From Chryseobacterium sp. KACC 21268 (GTDB lineage: Bacteria; Bacteroidota; Bacteroidia; Flavobacteriales; Weeksellaceae): DNA of 64,000 nt. The notes below the pieces were generated by a model. It was not told where the DNA came from, ran no database searches, and saw only the letters and a program-made list of their open reading frames with translations. Positions 25,978 to 34,160 of this stretch are shown one piece after another. The position numbers and the translations under genes are program-made. The stretch spans positions 1,736,001 to 1,800,000 of the forward strand of contig CP117875.1 of NCBI GenBank assembly GCA_028736075.1, written 5' to 3'. Position 1 is the stretch's first letter. The number at the start of each line of letters is the position of its first letter.

Positions 25978-27909
25978 ATGAAACGTTTTTATACTTTAAT
26001 AATTGTTTTTTTAGCAATCAGTTCATTTTTTGGGCAATTCCATAATATTGATAGAAAGGGATTGATAGAGTCTGAAAAATCGGCAGCTTCCAGATCAACA
26101 TTAGATGTGAATGTCAATCCAAATACTCTAAATTATGATTTGCAGTATGTGAGATTAGAATTGGATTTAGATCCTACGAAACAATTTGTTGCCGGCACGG
26201 TCACGTCTCGCTTCAAAATGTTAGCAAATTCAAATAGTATTTATTTTGATTTGGCAGATAACTTAGCAGTTTCAGTAGTTAAATATCATGGCCAAAATCT
26301 CACGTTTCAGCAATTAACTACGGACGAAATTAAAATTAATTTCCCAGCAGCTTTGACTGCGCAGACTACAGATTCGCTTTCAATTACTTACAGCGGAATT
26401 CCAGATTCCAGTTCAGATGCATTTGTTGCGGATTACAATAATGCTGGAGATCCTATCTTGGCAACATTGTCAGAGCCATTTGGAGCCAAGGAATGGTGGC
26501 CAACCAAACAGAGTATGAATGACAAAATAGAAAAGTTAGATATCAAAATTACAACGCCTGAACAGTACACAGTTGGATCCAATGGAAAATTGATGTCAGA
26601 AGCTATTTTAGGAAATGGTAAAAAACTCACATATTGGCAAACCAATTATCCAATTCCTGCCTATCTTTTTGCGTTAGGTATTTCCAACTATACTAAATTA
26701 AATTCTACAATTACAACCACAGGGAGTTCTTTTCCTTTCCTTAATTATCTGTATCCCACTTCGGTCAATAGCGACGTTCAAAATAATTTGAATTGGACAG
26801 CTAGCTGTATGCAGTCTTTTGAAGATCACTTTGGATTGTATCCTTACAGGAATGAGAAGTATGGTCATATGCAGTTTAATTGGGGAGGCGGAATGGAGCA
26901 TGCTACGATGACTTCAATGGGTGGTTTTAGTCAGGATTTGATTGCCCACGAATTAGCACACCAATGGTTTGGAGATAAATTGACTTGTGGCGCCTGGAAT
27001 GATATCTGGCTAAACGAAGGCTTTGCTACAATGGGCGAGTATGTGATCTATGAAAAACAATTGATGACACCATCTCAATTTCAAAATTATTTAGGCAGCG
27101 AGATGGATTACATCACTAGTGATCCTGGCGGAAGTATTTACATTCCGGATGCTGATCTTAATTTTAATAGAATCTTCAATGGCAGATTATCATACACAAA
27201 AGGTGGCTATGCTCTTCGGATGATAAAGTGGATGATTGGCGATGATCAATTTTATGCAATGCTGAAAGCTTATCAAAATAACCCAGCCTTTGCTTATAAT
27301 TATGTCAAAACATCAGATTTTCAGAATTTTTTGAGTAATTACACGGGAAGAGATTTCACGGAATTTTTCAACGATTGGATCTATGGAGAAGGCTATCCAA
27401 CTTATCAAATCAGATGGACTCAAAACGCGGTTAATAATAAACTGACTTTTCGGGTAGGACAAACCAGAAGTAGTTCCACCGTTAGCTTCTTTGAAATGCC
27501 TCTACCGATAAAGGTTTCTGGATCAGGTGGTCAAACTGCATATTTTGTATTGGATCATACCTCCAACAACCAATATTTTACAGAAGACGTTAGCTTCCCA
27601 GTTACAAGTGTAGCCTTTAATTACGAAAAGCAGATTATTACAAAAGGTTCGACTGTTTTTAGGGATAATACTCTTGCGAATACAGATTTCAATAAACAAA
27701 AACTCGAGGTTTATCCAAATCCAGCAAAATCCTTCATTAAAATTTCAGGCTTAGAAAAATCTGCAGAGTATGAAATTTTCTCTGTCGATGGAAAATTAAT
27801 TAAAAAAGGAACAGCCAATCCAAACTCCGAAATCAATATTTCTACTTTGGTGAAAGGAACTTATATTTTGAAATTTAGTAATCAATCTATTAAAATCATT
27901 AAGGAATAA
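25978..27909 (+). CDS. T9SS-secreted M1 family metallopeptidase
   Basis: A 643-residue aminopeptidase-like enzyme. Signal peptide 1-20 (FLAISSFFGQ), N-terminal beta-saddle domain, then the substrate motif as GGGMEHATM (His in place of the usual Asn of GxMEN), and the zinc site HELAH (His324, Glu325, His328) with Glu347 in WLNEGFATMGE. It lacks the large helical domain of classical APN and ends with a T9SS type A tail (about 572-643, VYPNPAKSF), so it should act outside the cell. It differs in all these points from the second M1 enzyme at 39036. Confidence 0.92.
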   Translation: MKRFYTLIIVFLAISSFFGQFHNIDRKGLIESEKSAASRSTLDVNVNPNTLNYDLQYVRLELDLDPTKQFVAGTVTSRFKMLANSNSIYFDLADNLAVSVVKYHGQNLTFQQLTTDEIKINFPAALTAQTTDSLSITYSGIPDSSSDAFVADYNNAGDPILATLSEPFGAKEWWPTKQSMNDKIEKLDIKITTPEQYTVGSNGKLMSEAILGNGKKLTYWQTNYPIPAYLFALGISNYTKLNSTITTTGSSFPFLNYLYPTSVNSDVQNNLNWTASCMQSFEDHFGLYPYRNEKYGHMQFNWGGGMEHATMTSMGGFSQDLIAHELAHQWFGDKLTCGAWNDIWLNEGFATMGEYVIYEKQLMTPSQFQNYLGSEMDYITSDPGGSIYIPDADLNFNRIFNGRLSYTKGGYALRMIKWMIGDDQFYAMLKAYQNNPAFAYNYVKTSDFQNFLSNYTGRDFTEFFNDWIYGEGYPTYQIRWTQNAVNNKLTFRVGQTRSSSTVSFFEMPLPIKVSGSGGQTAYFVLDHTSNNQYFTEDVSFPVTSVAFNYEKQIITKGSTVFRDNTLANTDFNKQKLEVYPNPAKSFIKISGLEKSAEYEIFSVDGKLIKKGTANPNSEINISTLVKGTYILKFSNQSIKIIKE

Positions 27910-27916
27910 ATAGAAT

Positions 27917-27950
27917 TAACCCCTTCAGAGTTCAAACTCTGAAGGGGTTA
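27917..27950 (+). terminator. Strong hairpin after the M1 peptidase
   Basis: TAACCCCTTCAGAGTT pairs almost perfectly with AACTCTGAAGGGGTTA. The same outer arms recur at 62072-62104. The T-tract is short (AGTTTTC), so it may be a repeat that serves as terminator. Confidence 0.7.
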
Positions 27951-28004
27951 AGTTTTCAAACATTTGCGTTTATATTTTAATTTTCCCAAACGTTAAAACA
28001 TCAC

Positions 28005-28036
28005 AAAAAAGCACGCAATTGAAGTGCTTTTTTTAT
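28005..28036 (+). terminator. Second terminator before kbl
   Basis: AAAAAAGCAC (28005-28014) pairs with GTGCTTTTTT (28024-28033); T-tract continues. It isolates kbl from the upstream gene. Confidence 0.75.
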
Positions 28037-28063
28037 TTTTGTTAAAATCGAAAATCAAGAAAA

Positions 28064-29260
28064 ATGATATCACAAAAATTCCTCGAGAACATTACCAATG
28101 AGCTAACTAATATAGAAAACAACGGTCTTTACAAAAAAGAAAGAATCATCACTTCCCAGCAAAGTGCGGAGATAGAAGTCGGAGGCAAGCGACTACTGAA
28201 CTTTTGTGCGAATAATTATCTGGGATTATCCAACAATCCAGAAGTGATGAAAGCTTCCAAAGATGCAATCGATTCTCACGGTTATGGGATGTCATCGGTT
28301 CGTTTTATCTGCGGAACTCAGGATATTCACAAAGATTTGGAAACTAAGATTTCCAAGTTCTTAGGAATGGAAGATACTATTCTTTACGCTGCTTGTTTTG
28401 ACGCAAATGGCGGCGTTTTCGAGCCATTGTTTTCAGATGAAGATGCCATCATTTCGGATGAACTCAATCACGCCTCAATTATTGATGGTGTAAGATTATG
28501 TAAATCTGCTAGATACCGTTACAAAAACAACAATATGGAAGATTTGGAAGCCCAATTGATAGCGGCTTCCGAAAAAAATCACCGTTTCAAAATCATCGTA
28601 ACAGATGGCGTTTTCTCAATGGACGGAATCGTTGCTGACTTAAAAGGTGTTTGTGATTTGGCAGACAAGTATGACGCTTTGGTAATGGTTGACGATTCCC
28701 ACGCAACCGGATTCATTGGAAAAACCGGACGTGGAACGCACGAAGCAAATGATGTGATTGGAAGAGTCGATATCATTACTTCAACATTAGGAAAAGCGTT
28801 AGGTGGCGCTTTAGGCGGATTCACTTCAGGAAAAAAAGAAATCATCGATATGTTGAGACAACGCTCTCGCCCATATTTATTCTCAAATTCATTGGCACCC
28901 GGAATTGTAGGTGCCGCGTCCAAAGTTTTGGATATGATTTCCGAAGATACTTCGTTGAGAGACAAAGTAATGGAAAACGCCGAATACTTCCGAAAAGAAA
29001 TGAAAGCCAAAGGTTTCGATATTCCGGACGGCGACGCGGCGATTGTTCCTGTGATGTTGTATGATGCAAAATTAGCTCAGGAAATGGCGGAAAAACTTTT
29101 ATCAGAAGGCATTTATGTGATTGGATTCTTTTATCCGGTTGTACCAAAAGGCAAAGCAAGAATCAGAGTTCAATTGTCCGCAGCACATTCCAGAGAAAAT
29201 CTTGACAAAGCGATTGCTGGCTTCGAGAAAGTAGGGAAGGAGCTAGGTGTAATTTCTTAA
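28064..29260 (+). CDS. kbl: Glycine C-acetyltransferase (2-amino-3-ketobutyrate CoA ligase)
   Basis: A 398-residue PLP enzyme of the alpha-oxoamine synthase family. It joins glycine and acetyl-CoA reversibly in threonine breakdown. The PLP lysine is Lys244 in STLGKALGG, the same number as in E. coli Kbl; DDSHATGF (211-218) holds the cofactor ring Asp/His, and [10 protein letters not shown] is the N-terminal family block. Threonine dehydrogenase, its usual partner, is not adjacent. A palindrome cluster follows the stop. Confidence 0.95.
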   Translation: MISQKFLENITNELTNIENNGLYKKERIITSQQSAEIEVGGKRLLNFCANNYLGLSNNPEVMKASKDAIDSHGYGMSSVRFICGTQDIHKDLETKISKFLGMEDTILYAACFDANGGVFEPLFSDEDAIISDELNHASIIDGVRLCKSARYRYKNNNMEDLEAQLIAASEKNHRFKIIVTDGVFSMDGIVADLKGVCDLADKYDALVMVDDSHATGFIGKTGRGTHEANDVIGRVDIITSTLGKALGGALGGFTSGKKEIIDMLRQRSRPYLFSNSLAPGIVGAASKVLDMISEDTSLRDKVMENAEYFRKEMKAKGFDIPDGDAAIVPVMLYDAKLAQEMAEKLLSEGIYVIGFFYPVVPKGKARIRVQLSAAHSRENLDKAIAGFEKVGKELGVIS

Positions 29261-29280
29261 TTCAAAATAAGTTCTAAAAA

Positions 29281-29372
29281 TTTCATCAAAATTATTTCCC
29301 CAACCCTAAAGGGCTAAAGGGAGTAATTTTGATGAAATTTTAAATAAAATCTGCTCCCTTTAGGGTTGGGGC
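29281..29372. repeat. Compound palindrome between kbl and rplS
   Basis: Two nested inverted repeats: TTTCATCAAAATTA (29281-29294) with TAATTTTGATGAAA (29324-29337), and the CCCCAACCCTAAAGGG block (from 29298) with CTCCCTTTAGGGTTGGGG (29354-29371). Confidence 0.75.
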
Positions 29373-29401
29373 AAACATAATTTATTTAAAATTCAACAAA
29401 A

Positions 29402-29434
29402 CAAAAAGACCAGCAAAAAATGCTGGTCTTTTAT
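29402..29434. terminator. Bidirectional terminator for rplS
   Basis: AAAAGACCAGCA (29404-29415) pairs with TGCTGGTCTTTT (29421-29432), with A-tract left and T-tract right, placed between convergent kbl and rplS. Confidence 0.85.
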
Positions 29435-29457
29435 ATTTCAAGAAGAAAATCTCAGGA

Positions 29458-29817
29458 TTATTTTTTACCTCCGTAAGACTTGTCTTTGATTCTTGCTTTT
29501 TTACCTCTAAGGTCTCTGAAGTAGTAGATTCTAGCTCTTCTAACTCTACCTTGTCTGTTAACTTCGATTTTTTGAAGGGCAGGCATATTGATAGGGAAAA
29601 CTCTCTCTACACCAACATCACCAGACATTTTTCTGATAGTGAAAGTCTTAGTAAGACCAGTTCCTCTCAATTGGATTACAGTACCTTTGAAGAACTGAGT
29701 TCTTGTTTTAGCACCCTCTTTAATCTCGTAATACACAGTGATGGTGTCACCGGCTTTGAATTCTGGGAATTCTTTTTTCGTAATGTACTTATCTTGTACG
29801 TATTTTACTAAATCCAT
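29458..29817 (-). CDS. rplS: 50S ribosomal protein L19
   Basis: 119 residues from MDLVKYVQDKYITKKEFPEF; the blocks FKAGDTITVYYEI, TQFFKGTVIQ, GVERVFPINMP and RRARIYYFRDLRGKKARIK are L19 throughout. The protein sits at the 30S-50S interface. The frame is open 26 codons further upstream, but the family N-terminus fixes the start at 29817. No other ribosome-related genes (trmD, rimM) are next to it. Confidence 0.97.
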   Translation of the reverse strand: MDLVKYVQDKYITKKEFPEFKAGDTITVYYEIKEGAKTRTQFFKGTVIQLRGTGLTKTFTIRKMSGDVGVERVFPINMPALQKIEVNRQGRVRRARIYYFRDLRGKKARIKDKSYGGKK

Positions 29818-30006
29818 TTTTTGTAATAAAAAATTTGTTTTGTCAAGCCAAGCAACATTCACGTCCTTCGTCAGAGGTTGATTAACAGGTTGCAAAAATA
29901 AAAATAATTTTTAAAACAACAAAGATTAATTTGAATTAAATCATAACTTTTTCTAAGCCGAAAATCTTTCACTCAGAAATGCTATCACATTGACATTAAA
30001 GTAAAT

Positions 30007-30027
30007 AGCCAAAAGCCAAAAGCAAAC
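30007..30027. repeat. Short AGCCAAA heptamer tract, three units
   Basis: Units AGCCAAA, AGCCAAA and AGCAAAC, between FKBP and rplS (both minus). Too short to be certain, but the 7-bp period matches the other tracts. Confidence 0.45.
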
Positions 30028-30036
30028 CGCGAATTG

Positions 30037-30471
30037 CTACTTGATTTCCAACAGTTCCACATCAAAAACCAAAGTACTATTTGGTCCAATTTCTTTGCTC
30101 ACTTCCTGCTCACCATAAGCCAAATGTGGCGGAATAGTAAATCTGAATTTACTCCCAACCGACATCAATTGCAAACCTTCTGTCCAGCCTTTGATGACTC
30201 TGTTCAATGGAAAAGAGGCTGGTTTTCCGCGCTTTACAGAGCTGTCAAAAACTTTGCTCGTAATCGTAGTTCCGTGATAATGGCATTTCACCGTACTTTT
30301 CGCTGTCGGTTTTGGGCCTTCCGTTTCCACCAGGATTTCATATTGCAAACCACTTGGCAAAATCGTCACACTATCTCTTTTCCCGTTTTCAACCATATAA
30401 TCCTGGCCACTTCTTAGGTTTTTTTCAGCCAGTTCTTTTTTTCTTTTGAATAACAAATCCGCTACACCCAT
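30037..30471 (-). CDS. FKBP-type peptidyl-prolyl cis-trans isomerase
   Basis: 144 residues from MGVADLLFKRKKELAEKN; a start six codons upstream (30489) is also possible, but the family begins with MGVA. A short coiled N-terminal part leads to the FKBP domain (about 35-144): YHGTTITSKVFDSS, FPLNRVIKGWTEGLQLM, and IPPHLAYGEQ line the proline pocket. There is no signal peptide, so it acts in the cytoplasm on protein folding. Confidence 0.92.
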   Translation of the reverse strand: MGVADLLFKRKKELAEKNLRSGQDYMVENGKRDSVTILPSGLQYEILVETEGPKPTAKSTVKCHYHGTTITSKVFDSSVKRGKPASFPLNRVIKGWTEGLQLMSVGSKFRFTIPPHLAYGEQEVSKEIGPNSTLVFDVELLEIK

Positions 30472-30572
30472 ATCAAAATTTTTTTTCAAAGGTATTTATT
30501 ATCCGCTAATTCATCAAAAATTCTGACTTATTTCCCTTAACTTTGATAGAATAAATTAAGGTCATATATTTT

Positions 30573-30685
30573 ATTAGGAGCTTAATCCCGCTGTCCACTA
30601 TATCTTTTTCTCTTCCGTTGCCTGAGCGAAGCCGAAGTTAACGGAAAAGAAAAAGGATGCCGTTCCCATCGGGGTTAGGGGTTTC
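30573..30685. repeat. Palindromic intergenic element
   Basis: Outer blocks TAATCCCGCTGTCC and GCCGTTCCCATCGGGGTT surround TATCTTTTT and AAAAAGGAT, with an inner hairpin CTTCCGTT ... AACGGAAAAG. It has the same plan as the elements at 20041 and 43595 but other sequence. Confidence 0.65.
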
Positions 30686-30765
30686 GTCAAAGATTAAAGA
30701 TTTGCCTTCAATATAAAATTTGTCAAAAAGTTGAAAATTAAAAAATCTAGAATAAAACATACAGT

Positions 30766-30830
30766 TTGTCATTCCGTAGGAATCTAAACACAGTAATTAT
30801 AATATAGCTTTAGATTCATCCAGAATGATA
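30766..30830. repeat. Dispersed inverted repeat, TTGTCATTC family, copy 2
   Basis: TTGTCATTCCGTAGGAATCTAAA (first 23 bases, 30766-30788) faces TTTAGATTCATCCAGAATGATA at 30810-30831, forming an imperfect hairpin. The left arm is identical over its core to 38526 onwards. Confidence 0.7.
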
Positions 30831-30910
30831 GTATTGCGTTTTAAAATCTGCAAAATCCGCCCAATCTGCGGGAGATAATTACGTACTATTTCTTCCCTGA
30901 GCGTAAGCGC

Positions 30911-30975
30911 CTTTGTGAACCTTAAAAATATTTTCAATACAGTAAAGAAAATCTTTGTGCACTTTGTGTTAAAAT
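30911..30975 (+). repeat. 65-bp dispersed repeat, copy 2
   Basis: Ungapped partner of 20300-20364. It ends 22 bp before the Fur-type start codon, so it overlaps the promoter or leader of that gene. Confidence 0.75.
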
Positions 30976-30997
30976 TCCCCTATTTAAAAGAAAAATT

Positions 30998-31420
30998 ATG
31001 AACAAAGAAATCGAAAACAAACTCATCCACAAAAATACCAAACCAACAAGTATGAGAATCTTGGTCTACGATTTTCTAAGCTCACAACAAGTCGCAACCT
31101 CCTTATCCGAAATCGAAAACCACTTCGAAAACGCCGACCGAACCACAATCTACCGAACCCTAAAAACCTTCGAAGAAAAAGGAATCGTCCACAGCATTCA
31201 GGAAAACACAACCACCAAATACAAATTGTGCCACGACGATTGCGACGAAAAAACGCACAATGACTGGCATCTCCATTTCTACTGCAAAATATGCAAACAA
31301 ACCACCTGCAAAGAAGACATCTCGCTCCCCGAAAGTATGAAAACCAATTTCAGAATCGATGAAATCAGACTTTTCGCCAAAGGAATCTGCGAAAACTGCC
31401 TAGAAGCTAATTTTATTTAA
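30998..31420 (+). CDS. Fur-family transcriptional regulator (Zur-like)
   Basis: A 140-residue metalloregulator. The winged helix covers residues 1-75 (TSMRILVYDFL, DRTTIYRTLKTFEEKGIVH), then the metal/dimer domain with HLHFYCKICKQTTC and GICENCLEA; Cys96/99 and Cys131/134 form the structural zinc site, His91/93 belong to the sensing site. Its plus-strand neighbour after the repeats is a Zn/Cd P-type ATPase, so zinc sensing is more likely than iron, but that is inferred. Confidence 0.88.
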   Translation: MNKEIENKLIHKNTKPTSMRILVYDFLSSQQVATSLSEIENHFENADRTTIYRTLKTFEEKGIVHSIQENTTTKYKLCHDDCDEKTHNDWHLHFYCKICKQTTCKEDISLPESMKTNFRIDEIRLFAKGICENCLEANFI

Positions 31421-31440
31421 GTCAGTTCACAGAAGAAAAT

Positions 31441-31644
31441 ATCAATAGAGGCGGGCTTCAGCCCGTAATTAATGCGGGAAAATTGTAATTGGCTTTAGCT
31501 GAAAGTAATAGTAAATTTTGGCTAAAGCCAATTTCGACTCTATTAAGTCATTAGGCTAAAGCCCAACGCAATTGATATTAATTGTGTGATTCAACATCGA
31601 TTTTTGTCAGTCTAAGGTTCTCGAAGATTCACAATATTTATTTT
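31441..31644. repeat. Direct repeat with hairpins, copy 1
   Basis: Starts ATCAATAGAGGCGGGCTTCA; the hairpin GGGCT-TC-AGCCC is followed by a TTGGCTTTAGC / GGCTAAAGCC stem and ends TCACAATATTTATTTTG. It matches 31705-31898 along its length. Confidence 0.85.
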
Positions 31645-31704
31645 GAACCTGAGTTCGATTATAATTTACTCGGTAACATTTGACCATAATAGCGTTATGC
31701 AATT

Positions 31705-31898
31705 ATCAATAGCGTCGAGCTTTAGCTCGATGTAGAATTTGCAAAATTAAAGGCTTTAGCCGAAACTTAGCATCAGATTTTGACTAAAGCCAGTTTCGAC
31801 TCCATTAAATCATTAGGTAAAGCCTAACGCAAGAGTTGTTTGATTGAACATCGGTTTTTGTCAGTCTGAGGCTCGCGAAGACTCACAATATTTATTTT
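31705..31898. repeat. Direct repeat with hairpins, copy 2
   Basis: Same order of blocks as 31441-31644, but the first hairpin reads GAGCT-TT-AGCTC, so both arms changed together. It ends 3 bp before a heptamer tract (31901). Confidence 0.85.
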
Positions 31899-31900
31899 TC

Positions 31901-31935
31901 AGCCAAACGCTAACAGCCATTTGCCATCAGCCAAC
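31901..31935 (+). repeat. AGCCAAC heptamer tract, five units
   Basis: Units AGCCAAA, CGCTAAC, AGCCATT, TGCCATC and AGCCAAC; 58 bp before the P-type ATPase start. Confidence 0.7.
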
Positions 31936-31993
31936 AAAGTTTGCAATAGCATTGCATTCCCAATACCGCTACATTTGTTAAAAATTATTCGAT

Positions 31994-33925
31994 ATGGAAG
32001 AATGTTGCGGTACAAAACCAAAAAAAGAATACAACCACGAAGGTCACGACCACAGCGACCACGACCATTCGCACAGCAATTCCAAATTGGGATTAATTAT
32101 AAGTCTAGTCATCTTTTTTTCTGGATTAATATTAGATTTTTGGATTGAGGCAGATTGGTTTACAGAAAATGTTTGGCTAAGATTCAGTTGGTATTTCGTG
32201 TCTTATGTTTTGGTGGCGTTTTCGGTGTTCAAAGATGCATTTCAATTGGCCAAAAGTTTTGATTTTTTCAATGAGTTTTCGTTGATGGGAATCGCAACAA
32301 TTGGCGCTTTTGCAATCGGCGAATTTCCGGAAGGTGTTGCCGTGATGCTATTTTACACGATTGGCGAAATGTTTCAGGAATCCGCAGTTAACAAAGCCAA
32401 AAATAATATCAAAGCCTTATTGGATGTTCGTCCAAAAGAAGCGACAGTTTTTCGAAATGATAAATGGGAAACGATTGCACCTAATGAAGTGAAAGTCGGT
32501 GAAAAGATTCAAATTAAAGTTGGCGAAAAAGTGCCTTTGGATGGAATTTTAATCTCAGAAAAAGGAAGCCTCGACACATCAGCTTTGACGGGCGAAAGCA
32601 AACCTTCATCCATCAAAAAATCAGAAACTGTTCTTGCCGGAATGTTGAATCTTGACCAAGTCATAGAGGTCGAAACAACCAAATTATTTGAAAATAGTTC
32701 CATCGTCAGAATCTTGGAAATGGTTCAGGAAGCAAGTTCCAGAAAAGCAAAAACCGAATTATTCATCCGAAAATTTGCTAAGGTTTACACGCCGATTGTA
32801 TTTGTTTTAGCATTATTAATAACATTTATTCCTTACTTTTTTATAGATGATTACATTTTCAGAGATTGGCTTTACCGAGGTTTGGTTTTCCTTGTGATTT
32901 CTTGTCCTTGTGCTTTGGTAATTTCCATTCCGTTAGGTTATTTCGGTGGAATAGGAGCGTCTTCCCGAAACGGAATTCTATTCAAAGGTTCCAATTTCCT
33001 GGATTTGATTGCAAACGTCACAACTGTTGTGATGGACAAAACTGGAACCTTGACGAAAGGTGTTTTCAAAGTTCAAAAAGTGGTAACCAATGATATTTCT
33101 GAATCCGAATTTCTATCAATTTTATCATCAGTCGAAAGTCATTCAACACATCCGATTGCAAAAGCGATTTCCCAATTTCATCCATCAAACCAAACGCCGG
33201 AATCTGTAGAAGAGATTTCTGGAAAAGGCATCAAAGCTGTCATTAGTCAAAAACAAATTCTTGCGGGAAACACTCAATTGCTGAAAAGTTTCAATATTAA
33301 TTATCCTTCAGAATTAGACCAAATCGTGGAAACAACAGTTGTTTTGGCAATCGATAATCAATATAAAGGTTACGTTTTGATTTCGGATGAAATGAAAGAA
33401 GATTCAGAATTGGCAATTAAAAATCTGAAAAATGCTGGCGTCAAAACAATGATGCTAAGCGGAGACAAAGATGCATTGACTCAAAACATCGCCCAAAAAT
33501 TAGGAATCGATTCCGCATTTGGTGGTTTACTTCCGGAGGGGAAAGTGGATAAATTACAAAACCTCAAAAATAATCCAAAGGAAATCGTTGCATTCGTAGG
33601 CGACGGAATCAATGATGCACCGGTTTTAGCCTTGAGCGAGGTTGGAATTGCAATGGGCGGATTGGGTTCAGATGTCGCGATTGAAACCGCCGACGTCATC
33701 ATCCAAACCGACCAACCTTCGAAGATTTCGACAGCGATTAAAATCGGAAAAGCGACGAAGAAAATTGTTTATCAAAATATTGCTTTAGCTTTCGGAGTTA
33801 AAATAATTGTATTGATTTTAGGCGCTGGCGGATTGGCGAATATGTGGGAAGCGGTTTTCGCCGATGTTGGCGTTGCGTTGCTTGCAATCCTGAATGCAGT
33901 CCGAATTCAGAATATGAAATTTTAA
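31994..33925 (+). CDS. Heavy-metal P-type ATPase (Zn/Cd/Co exporter)
   Basis: A 643-residue P1B ATPase. In place of a HMA domain it has a metal-binding N-terminus with CC and a His/Asp-rich stretch (HEGHDHSDHDHSHSN). Eight membrane helices are expected; the ion motif CPC is Cys304-Cys306 in ISCPCALVIS, typical of Zn/Cd/Pb exporters. DKTGTLT (Asp348 phosphorylated), SVESHSTHPIAKAI (the HP motif) and VGDGINDAPVLALSEVGIAMG are intact. It pumps metal out of the cytoplasm. The Fur-type gene upstream is a likely regulator. Confidence 0.95.
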   Translation: MEECCGTKPKKEYNHEGHDHSDHDHSHSNSKLGLIISLVIFFSGLILDFWIEADWFTENVWLRFSWYFVSYVLVAFSVFKDAFQLAKSFDFFNEFSLMGIATIGAFAIGEFPEGVAVMLFYTIGEMFQESAVNKAKNNIKALLDVRPKEATVFRNDKWETIAPNEVKVGEKIQIKVGEKVPLDGILISEKGSLDTSALTGESKPSSIKKSETVLAGMLNLDQVIEVETTKLFENSSIVRILEMVQEASSRKAKTELFIRKFAKVYTPIVFVLALLITFIPYFFIDDYIFRDWLYRGLVFLVISCPCALVISIPLGYFGGIGASSRNGILFKGSNFLDLIANVTTVVMDKTGTLTKGVFKVQKVVTNDISESEFLSILSSVESHSTHPIAKAISQFHPSNQTPESVEEISGKGIKAVISQKQILAGNTQLLKSFNINYPSELDQIVETTVVLAIDNQYKGYVLISDEMKEDSELAIKNLKNAGVKTMMLSGDKDALTQNIAQKLGIDSAFGGLLPEGKVDKLQNLKNNPKEIVAFVGDGINDAPVLALSEVGIAMGGLGSDVAIETADVIIQTDQPSKISTAIKIGKATKKIVYQNIALAFGVKIIVLILGAGGLANMWEAVFADVGVALLAILNAVRIQNMKF

Positions 33926-33930
33926 GCTTA

Positions 33931-34055
33931 AACCACAAAAGTCACAAAAGAGAAAGTGATAAAAAATTCTTTTTAAGAAGAGCAAAAAGAAATTTGAAGA
34001 GATTATTATGTTGTTTTCAAGTATAAGGCACTTAACTTTTGTGCCTTTTGTGGTT
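33931..34055. repeat. Long inverted repeat with 20-bp arms
   Basis: AACCACAAAAGTCACAAAAG (33931-33950) faces CTTTTGTGCCTTTTGTGGTT (34036-34055), one mismatch, with an 85-bp loop. The right arm resembles the CTTTGTG boxes of the 65-bp repeats. Confidence 0.85.
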
Positions 34056-34160
34056 GAAAGGTAGCAGTCCTTTTTTAATAAAAATTTATTGTGGATTTTA
34101 AAGTTATCCAAATTCCTTTTCCGATAGAAAAATAATATTATCTTTATCAAAATCAAAATT

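Larger units (their letters stand above)
30490..30997. other. Repeat-rich intergenic region before the Fur-type gene
   Basis: About 500 bp with three dispersed elements: 30573-30685 (palindromic), 30766-30830 (TTGTCATTC family) and the 65-bp repeat 30911-30975. A CTGCAAAATCCGCCC...CTGCGGG block at 30848-30871 resembles half of the palindrome at 48177. No gene is seen. Confidence 0.6.

Noticed and set aside
30034..30417. 127-codon plus-strand frame opposite the FKBP gene
   Set aside because: The minus-strand frame is a full FKBP domain with a normal start; the plus-strand frame has no signal or family.
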